Shown piece after piece: positions 6,588 to 11,699 of a stretch of DNA of 11,699 bases. Below the pieces are notes generated by a model that saw only the letters and a list, made by a program, of their open reading frames with translations, was not told the origin of the DNA and did no database searches. Origin of the DNA: an uncultured Asticcacaulis sp. (GTDB lineage: Bacteria; Pseudomonadota; Alphaproteobacteria; Caulobacterales; Caulobacteraceae); assembly GCA_946480125.1 (NCBI GenBank), contig CAMLIY010000084.1:1-11699 (forward strand), written 5' to 3'. Position numbers and translations under genes: made by a program. Numbering within the stretch: position 1 is the first letter of the stretch; every line of letters starts with the position of its first letter.

Positions 6588-7567
6588 TTATTGTGATACA
6601 TATCCAGGAGATATTCAGCGGCGCGATGTGTTTCATCCAGTGGCGCATAGGGGGCGCCCGAGATAACACCATTGAACGGGTGGCTGATTCCCTTGGCGCG
6701 CAAGGTTTCATGGAAGTCTTCGAACTTTTCGCCCGAGCCCAGTGTTCGGCGGACCAGGCTGAGAATCTGAATAGGCTTTCCTGTGCTTGCGGCCTCAGTC
6801 ACCATATTGACGGAATCCTCGGTAACCAGGAAATGATCGGCGGCTTGCAGGAAAGCGAAGTACGGATTATCACCCTGGCCGTCATAGATAATGCCTGGCA
6901 AATCCTTCAGGCTGCTTTTGAGAGCAGCGCTCGCCTCAGGGGGCGTGCGGCGTGAAAGCGTGAGCAAAAGCGTTCCTTTGATCCGCGAAACCGCCGCATG
7001 GATTTCTGCCGCCAATATCGCGGCATGGGCGGCATCCAGGTCATAGGCCTTTGAGCGTCCGCCGATCAGAACGCAGACACGGGGATGGGGCAGGTTTTCA
7101 AGTTGCTCGCGCCAGGCCTCATGCGCCTCGCTGAGCCTGGCCGCGGATATCCGATTGGTCGAGCCGATAATTGACAAGCAATTAGCGCCGTTCACATGAT
7201 CATGTTCTGGCGCGATGACGAGATCAAATGCCTGGGTACTGTGCCTGGGATCCTGAAGCTGAATCACGAGGCTCCGGCCCTTGGTGCGCTCGCGCATGCG
7301 CAGGCTGTGCGGCAGGGTGGCGCGGCCGGCGGCGATCCAGATATCCGGCCACGGCGCTACGATCCGGTCGCTGTCTGTGGCCAGCATGGCATCCGGCCAT
7401 ATCTTCAGGAAGGTCGGTAGCCGATCAAACAAACCGGAATAGCGCAGGCGCTTGCGCGTAATGTCCGCCGGCACGAGGCGCGCGACGGCCTCGGCCAGAC
7501 CAAGCGACTGGTTTTCAATACCGGCGCGGCCATCGGATACAGCCCAGATAGTGAGGGGTGAGGACAT
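6581..7567 (-). CDS. ELM1-family protein (DUF1022)
   Basis: This 328-residue protein belongs to the family named after the plant mitochondrial fission factor ELM1. Bacterial members are common in alphaproteobacteria and have a glycosyltransferase-like fold, but their function is unknown. Visible family motifs are WAVSDGRAGIENQSLGLAEA (8-27), QLQDPR (103-108), IGGRSKAY (168-175) and TEDSVNMVTEAASTGKP (249-265). The last resembles the sugar-nucleotide site of GT-B enzymes, which is inference. No signal peptide is present. The ATG at 7567 has only a distant GAGG upstream. The gene lies 54 bases after greA on the same strand, so the two may be co-transcribed. Its stop lies within the shared terminator. 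The name should not be read as evidence of a fission role in bacteria. Confidence 0.92.
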   Translation of the reverse strand: MSSPLTIWAVSDGRAGIENQSLGLAEAVARLVPADITRKRLRYSGLFDRLPTFLKIWPDAMLATDSDRIVAPWPDIWIAAGRATLPHSLRMRERTKGRSLVIQLQDPRHSTQAFDLVIAPEHDHVNGANCLSIIGSTNRISAARLSEAHEAWREQLENLPHPRVCVLIGGRSKAYDLDAAHAAILAAEIHAAVSRIKGTLLLTLSRRTPPEASAALKSSLKDLPGIIYDGQGDNPYFAFLQAADHFLVTEDSVNMVTEAASTGKPIQILSLVRRTLGSGEKFEDFHETLRAKGISHPFNGVISGAPYAPLDETHRAAEYLLDMYHNKK

Positions 7568-7621
7568 TCAATACAGCCTCATTCGATGCCAGGGCCTCTC
7601 AGTCAGCGATCACCAGACCTG

Positions 7622-8095
7622 TCAAATCCATTCAACCTTGAGGATTTCATAAGCCTTGACGCCGCCCGGTGTGGGCACTTCGACGACATCGCCGACTTCC
7701 TTGCCGATCATGGCGCGCGACAACGGCGACGACAGTGAAATCTTGCCCGATTTCACGTCCGCCTCATGATCGCCAACGACCTGATAGCGGCCTTCTTCCT
7801 CGGTGTCCTCGTCGACCACTGTGACCGTGGCGCCAAATTTGACATTATTACCGGACAGTTTGGAGACATCGATCACCTGAGCCCGGCTGATCTTGTCCTC
7901 GATATCGGCGATTTGACCTTCGATCCAGCCCTGGCGTTCCTTGGCGGCATGGTACTCGGCATTTTCCGACAGATCACCATGCTCGCGCGCTTCCGAAATG
8001 GCCGCGATCACGCTCGGGCGCTCGATTGACTTCAAACGCTTCAGTTCATCGTCGAGAACCTGGTAGCCCGCGACGGTCATCGGCACTTTTTCCAT
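7622..8095 (-). CDS. greA: Transcription elongation factor GreA
   Basis: GreA inserts its coiled coil into the secondary channel of RNA polymerase and stimulates cleavage of backtracked transcripts. The 157-residue length is normal. The N-terminal coiled coil (about residues 1-75) carries the tip motif [18 protein letters not shown], with the acidic pair Asp41 and Glu44 that acts at the polymerase active site. The C-terminal FKBP-like domain ends [17 protein letters not shown]. The start [11 protein letters not shown] is the usual one in this group, though no strong ribosome binding site precedes it (AAAGA only). A terminator-like hairpin lies about 40 bases upstream of the ATG, so the leader may be attenuated. 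The ELM1-family gene follows on the same strand. Confidence 0.98.
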   Translation of the reverse strand: MEKVPMTVAGYQVLDDELKRLKSIERPSVIAAISEAREHGDLSENAEYHAAKERQGWIEGQIADIEDKISRAQVIDVSKLSGNNVKFGATVTVVDEDTEEEGRYQVVGDHEADVKSGKISLSSPLSRAMIGKEVGDVVEVPTPGGVKAYEILKVEWI

Positions 8096-8137
8096 GTGCG
8101 ATTAAAATCTTTATTCCACCCTGAGGAATGACAAAAA

Positions 8138-8175
8138 TCCTGACGTCGGTTGAGGGGGACAACAACCGGTCAGGA
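8138..8175 (-). terminator. Terminator-like hairpin ahead of greA
   Basis: On the minus strand, TCCTGAC and CGGTTG-type arms (8169-8175 with 8138-8144, and 8163-8168 with 8147-8152, a two-base bulge between) form a 13-pair stem. It is followed directly by TTTTT (8137-8133). It could end the transcript of the upstream membrane-protein gene, whose stop is 138 bases away, or act as an attenuator in the greA leader, whose ATG is 38 bases beyond the T run. Confidence 0.7.
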
Positions 8176-8313
8176 CGAATACTGGCGATGGTGGGCTTGC
8201 TCGTTTCCTGCGTAACGCAGTGCACAAAACGAAACCGGCAGTCCTTATAGTTCTATTTGCCGGAATTTAAAAGACCTTTTGCGGCGTGTCGATAATCGCC
8301 TTGTTACTCATGC

Positions 8314-10626
8314 TTATCCGGCAAGCGGTACGCCGGGTATGGGGGCGTTGGGATCTACCAGCTTGATGTCGATCAGCTTGATGCCGAGCGCTCTGGCGTC
8401 AACCGGAATGGCGGCGGCCTTGGCCTGCTTGAAGGATGCGCCGCGCCCACTGTATTTTTCGATAGCTTTGGTGGCGATCACCTCGTCCTCATCCTTCGCC
8501 GGTTCTTCGACCAGAAAGCGTATCTTGAGATTTTCGCTGCGCAAAGCCGAGGCGGGCAGGGACAAGGTATTGAGTGAGGTGCGGTTGTTGAGATTGACCT
8601 CGCCGACCTTGATGCCGTTGACAAAGACGCTGACCAGGACGGGTTGACGGCTCTTTGCCTTCATCGTCATGTTCAGCTCCTTCGGCTTGGGCGTATCGAA
8701 CTGAACGTGTTTGATGGGGATGCGCAGATTAGCGGCCGGCCCCTCACTCCACACGCCGTCATATTCCGGCCGCGACCAGTTTTCATCGAGCAGGCAGGTG
8801 CCCTGATCCAGCCAGCCGAAGCGGACTTCCGATCGCAGGGGCGACCATTCGGGCTTGGGCAGGTCGATATGACTGTCCTTCGGCGGAATAATCCACACGC
8901 CGTCCAGCATGCGCAGGCGCGACCACAGTTCCTGCGGGGCATCGCACTGCTTGAGGAAGACGAACAGGTGATCGGACTTGACCTCGCCGCGTTTGAAGGC
9001 GTCCATACCGGCTTCCTGGTTGGCGATCTGGATCAGGTTTTCGCGGGCGGCGTACATGGTATTGACCGGCTTGGCCTGGGAAGTGGCGCGCCAGGTCAGT
9101 TCATAGAACAGCTTGTCGTTCATATGGACGTTGGCGGGGTAGAAATCGATGCCCTTGGCGGCAGTCACCAACTGGTCCCATTCCGGACTCGGCGTCTCGT
9201 AATAGATCTGGTCCGAACTGGCGAGGTGGGTCGCCTGGCGCATGGCCTTCGACATGCCGGCGATGTCATAGGCCTGGACCACCAGCACCAGCGGCAGCAG
9301 GATGGCGATCGCCTTGGGACGGCTTTTGAACAGGACGACGAGGGCGGTCGCCACCAGCAGGTAGGTGATGGGCCAGGTCAGGCGGCCAGAAGCGCGCAGG
9401 ATGGCGGCGGGGTTACGCAGGGCATCTGGCAGTTTGAATTTCCAGAGGTCATAGCCGTAAAATTGCGCATGATTGGAGGCGGCGATCAGCAGCAGAAGCA
9501 GAAAGGGAATAGCCAGCGGGCGCAAGGCGGCGATAAAGCCGCGTGATGCCTTGGCTTCCGGTGTGGTGATGTAGAGGATGACGGCCGCGATCACCAGTAC
9601 GATGAGACCGAAACCGAGATACTGGTAGCCCTCAAACGACTGCCCGCCATCTAGCGGCCAGGCCTTGAGCACAGCGGAAAACTCAGGCTTTACCGGATTG
9701 AACCAGCCATCAAGGGGGAAGGAATAATAGCCATAGCCGCCGGCGCCGGGGCTCATGCCCTTGTTGAAACTGCCGCCGATAAACAGGGCGAGGATCGCCA
9801 GCATGAGCGGCGGCAGGGCGCGTGCCACAGCGTCAACCAGGGTTTTCCAGTCGGCGTACAGACGGCGGTTTTCAATGCGCAGGCCACTGAAGAAGCGCTT
9901 GATGCAGTCACCGCCCCAGATGGCGGCGATCATGAACAACAGATAGGGGTGGACCATGCCGGTGACGAACAGCAGGATGCACCAGCCGCGCATTTTCGGA
10001 CCGTTGCGCAGCCAGCTCAGCATGAAACCAAAACCCGTGCCTTCGGGCAGGGCATCATCTTTTACGTTAATGAACAGGTGCAGGCCCCACAGGATCAGCC
10101 ACTGCGCCACCAGGGTATCGTGACGCATGCGATAATAGAGCATCGGCAAGGCCGAAAGCGCGATGGCGCCGCCAAGCGCCGTCCACCGGCCGGGCGCATG
10201 CGGGCGGATCAGTTTATAGGCGAAGGTGAAGTGCATCACCACACAGAACAGGAACCACAGGCCGATATACTGGAAATTGTCCGGCAGCCACTGGCGGAAT
10301 GGCTTGAAGATAAAGGCGAACAAAGGGTTCGAGTCGGTCGAGAAAATGGTGTTGCCAACCGGCGCGCCCAACAGGGTTTCGTGGTTGAAGGTCGACCATG
10401 GCATATGACGCCAGGCGTTCCAGCCGAGCACATGCTGGCCCCAGTCATGCTCCATCAGCCAGCCGATACGCGTCGGGTTGACCACATTGACGTCGAAAAA
10501 GGCGGCGAACAGCAAAAGCGGCGCGATGAGACACAGGCCGCGATGCAGGCCGGTCCATACGGCGGGCGGCGTTTGTGTCAGTTTTGCATATAGCTGGCCG
10601 GGACGGAGCCAATTTGGCAAGGTCAT
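8314..10626 (-). CDS. Large multi-pass membrane protein, DUF6311-like
   Basis: This 770-residue protein has about ten likely membrane segments in its first 470 residues (for example near 29-48, 120-140, 215-237, 275-292, 345-365, 375-393 and 430-470). A soluble C-terminal part of about 300 residues follows. The early stretch DWGQHVLGWNAWRHMPW, after the first helix, resembles the catalytic-loop region of DUF6311 and related GT-C-type lipid-linked sugar transferases, with acidic residues just outside the membrane. I infer a role in cell-envelope sugar transfer, but the substrate is unknown. The ATG at 10626 has a poor ribosome binding site. A plausible promoter lies about 110 bases upstream. 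The gene sits between the unknown 192-residue protein and greA on the same strand. Confidence 0.8.
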   Translation of the reverse strand: MTLPNWLRPGQLYAKLTQTPPAVWTGLHRGLCLIAPLLLFAAFFDVNVVNPTRIGWLMEHDWGQHVLGWNAWRHMPWSTFNHETLLGAPVGNTIFSTDSNPLFAFIFKPFRQWLPDNFQYIGLWFLFCVVMHFTFAYKLIRPHAPGRWTALGGAIALSALPMLYYRMRHDTLVAQWLILWGLHLFINVKDDALPEGTGFGFMLSWLRNGPKMRGWCILLFVTGMVHPYLLFMIAAIWGGDCIKRFFSGLRIENRRLYADWKTLVDAVARALPPLMLAILALFIGGSFNKGMSPGAGGYGYYSFPLDGWFNPVKPEFSAVLKAWPLDGGQSFEGYQYLGFGLIVLVIAAVILYITTPEAKASRGFIAALRPLAIPFLLLLLIAASNHAQFYGYDLWKFKLPDALRNPAAILRASGRLTWPITYLLVATALVVLFKSRPKAIAILLPLVLVVQAYDIAGMSKAMRQATHLASSDQIYYETPSPEWDQLVTAAKGIDFYPANVHMNDKLFYELTWRATSQAKPVNTMYAARENLIQIANQEAGMDAFKRGEVKSDHLFVFLKQCDAPQELWSRLRMLDGVWIIPPKDSHIDLPKPEWSPLRSEVRFGWLDQGTCLLDENWSRPEYDGVWSEGPAANLRIPIKHVQFDTPKPKELNMTMKAKSRQPVLVSVFVNGIKVGEVNLNNRTSLNTLSLPASALRSENLKIRFLVEEPAKDEDEVIATKAIEKYSGRGASFKQAKAAAIPVDARALGIKLIDIKLVDPNAPIPGVPLAG

Positions 10627-10743
10627 TGTGTCTTGTACTCAGGTAAATGTCGGGCGCGGGCTTGCAACAATCGTGCCTTTGCCCAAACCGCATGACTTTT
10701 TTACGGCAATACGGGCACAATGGTGGCAATTTTTTGCAGCGCA

Positions 10744-10771
10744 ATCATAGCTTATTTGGCGTGTGTCACAA
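10744..10771 (-). promoter_or_regulatory. Candidate sigma-70-type promoter for the membrane-protein gene
   Basis: On the minus strand TTGTGA (10771-10766), a 16-base spacer and TATGAT (10749-10744) match the general -35 and -10 pattern. The predicted start would leave a leader of about 110 bases before the ATG at 10626. It lies in the gap after the unknown 192-residue gene. This was identified by eye only. Confidence 0.4.
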
Positions 10772-10811
10772 GCGTGTGATCCAGTGACTTTTTGTTACGG
10801 GCGGCGGACGG

Positions 10812-11390
10812 TCATATGACACCGGAAACAAGCGCCGCCGGCGGCAGCGCATCCTGCGTGTTTTCAGCGGCGGCAGATGAGAGTTTGCGTCGGTAATCGT
10901 CCAGCGAACTGTATCGCTGCAAGCCGTGCATGTTAAAGGCATTGATATTCAGTTCGAAATGGATCGCCTGATCATCCGCAGACAGATGATCGAAGAAGGC
11001 CAGTTGCGCCTGGGCCGGCGACGTCTGGCGAGCCAGGGTGGCAGTGATGGCGGCCACCTCGTCTTGCTGGATGGCGGCCTCGCGCTGGCCAAGGTCGCTT
11101 TGATCCGTCAACTGATGAAACAGGCGGGCGTTTTTCGAGTCTATGCCGCGCAATTGCCCGCGCGCCGCCAGACCGCGCAGGGCCTGCATGGCTTTCAGGC
11201 GTTTATCGAGCTGCGTACCGGCTTCGGCGCTGCTTAAAAAGGCGGTCAAGGTGTTGAACTGTGCCTGGTTAAGCGAAAAGGCCGTGGCATAGCGGCTATC
11301 CGGCAGAATCCGGTCCGGTGCAGCGGTGACGGGTTGTACGCGCAGCGGCGCCAGCGAGGCATTGACGGACGGCACGGGGGTGATTTCCAT
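10812..11390 (-). CDS. Hypothetical protein, 192 residues
   Basis: I do not recognise this protein. It starts MEITPVPSVNASL, has a proline- and alanine-rich, probably flexible first 35 residues, then a mostly helical body rich in Q, A and L. The most distinctive stretch is AFFDHLSADDQAIHFELNI (about 132-150), followed by FNMHGLQRYSSLDDYRRKL. There is no membrane segment, signal peptide or cysteine. I chose the ATG at 11390 because GGAAGG (11399-11404) lies 8 bases upstream. A TTG at 11411 would add seven residues, but it falls inside the carB terminator hairpin. The gene follows carB and precedes the large membrane-protein gene on the same strand. It is probably restricted to close relatives, which is inference. 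Confidence 0.75.
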   Translation of the reverse strand: MEITPVPSVNASLAPLRVQPVTAAPDRILPDSRYATAFSLNQAQFNTLTAFLSSAEAGTQLDKRLKAMQALRGLAARGQLRGIDSKNARLFHQLTDQSDLGQREAAIQQDEVAAITATLARQTSPAQAQLAFFDHLSADDQAIHFELNINAFNMHGLQRYSSLDDYRRKLSSAAAENTQDALPPAALVSGVI

Positions 11391-11410
11391 AGGCCGGGCC
11401 TTCCTACGCA

Positions 11411-11440
11411 AAAGAGCGGACGCTTCTACGCCCGCTCTTT
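11411..11440 (-). terminator. Terminator after carB
   Basis: A 9-base-pair stem (AAAGAGCGG at 11411-11419 with 11432-11440) has a 12-base loop and lies 37 bases beyond the carB stop. On the minus strand the closing arm CCGCTCTTTT carries a run of four T residues. It separates carB from the downstream hypothetical gene, whose start lies just past it. Confidence 0.75.
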
Positions 11441-11477
11441 AACTTGTAGAATATCAGCCTTAAGGTCTTGTTAAGTC

Positions 11478-11654
11478 CTAAGCATATTCTTGAATAGGCC
11501 GCACATCGAGCAGCTCGTTAGAGCCGGACTTGATGGCGCGGGTGGCGGCAACGGCCCCCGAAGCCGTGGTATAGTAAGGAATCTTCATCATCAGGGTGGC
11601 GCGGCGCAGCGAGAATGAATCCGCCAGCGACTGCTTGCCCTCGGTGGTATTGAA
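11478..11654 (-). CDS. carB: Carbamoyl-phosphate synthase large subunit, C-terminal end (partial)
   Basis: This is the last 58 residues of the large subunit, which makes carbamoyl phosphate for pyrimidine and arginine synthesis. The stretch [20 protein letters not shown] is the characteristic start of the last part of the allosteric domain, followed by [18 protein letters not shown] and the ending DVRPIQEYA before TAG at 11478-11480. The rest of the gene, normally more than 1000 residues, is missing because the contig runs into adapter sequence at about 11654. This is an assembly break and not a biological truncation. A terminator hairpin follows the stop. Confidence 0.95.
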   Translation of the reverse strand, partial: FNTTEGKQSLADSFSLRRATLMMKIPYYTTASGAVAATRAIKSGSNELLDVRPIQEYA

Positions 11655-11699
11655 GATCGGAAGAGCGTCGTGTAGGGAAAGAGTGTAGATCTCGGTGGT
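11654..11699. other. Illumina sequencing adapter (artefact)
   Basis: The sequence from 11654 starts AGATCGGAAGAGCGTCGTGT and continues to the window end as the known Illumina TruSeq universal adapter in reverse complement, with no mismatch that I can see over about 46 bases. The carB frame is normal up to this point and loses CarB similarity beyond it. One or a few bases at the join could belong to either side. It is not genomic. Confidence 0.97.

Noticed and set aside
8644..9546. A 300-codon plus-strand frame within the large membrane-protein gene
   Set aside because: It lies wholly antisense to the DUF6311-like gene and has low-complexity composition typical of a shadow frame.
11391..11411. 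Upstream TTG start for the 192-residue hypothetical protein
   Set aside because: It lies at the end of the carB terminator hairpin, whereas the ATG at 11390 has a well-placed GGAAGG.

Overview
The window reads as chromosomal DNA from an alphaproteobacterium of moderately high GC, most likely Caulobacteraceae. The GC is lower than I would expect for Caulobacter or Brevundimonas, so something like Asticcacaulis is plausible. That placement is an inference from protein style (class A Hsp20, ELM1-family protein, TrxB, GreA and CarB together) and not from a marker gene. The content is mostly housekeeping. I see no phage, transposase, CRISPR array, tRNA or rRNA.

Layout. Positions 1-4079 are read on the plus strand. 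They hold the 3' end of an unidentified gene, two tiny two-helix membrane proteins, a MOSC-domain protein (568-1371), the phosphoglycerate mutase gpmA (1428-2141), a RibD-like deaminase that has lost most of its reductase domain (2138-2764), and a pentapeptide-repeat protein (2826-4079). Several of these genes overlap by 1 to 4 bases, which suggests translational coupling.

From 4348 to the end almost everything is on the minus strand. Reading in transcription order (right to left) there is the carB 3' end, an unknown 192-residue protein, a 770-residue multi-pass membrane protein resembling DUF6311, greA, an ELM1-family protein, trxB and a small heat-shock gene. A lone plus-strand gene for a GlsB/YeaQ-type small membrane protein (6267-6527) sits between trxB and the ELM1 gene. 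The carB/greA/trxB neighbourhood is, from memory, recurrent in alphaproteobacteria; here the membrane protein and the unknown protein lie between carB and greA.

Regulatory structure. The small heat-shock gene has a 5' leader whose last hairpin buries the Shine-Dalgarno sequence against a UCGCU motif, as in ROSE RNA thermometers. Strong hairpin terminators follow the heat-shock gene, the GlsB-like gene (shared with the convergent ELM1 gene) and carB. Two intergenic stretches are unexplained. One is a 76-base element at 4165-4240 with perfect 12-base ends. The other is a run of three hairpins upstream of greA that ends in a terminator-like stem.

Assembly warning. The last 46 or so bases (about 11654-11699) match the Illumina TruSeq adapter and not genomic DNA. 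The carB reading frame ends exactly at that join, so the contig end is an artefact and those bases should be trimmed.
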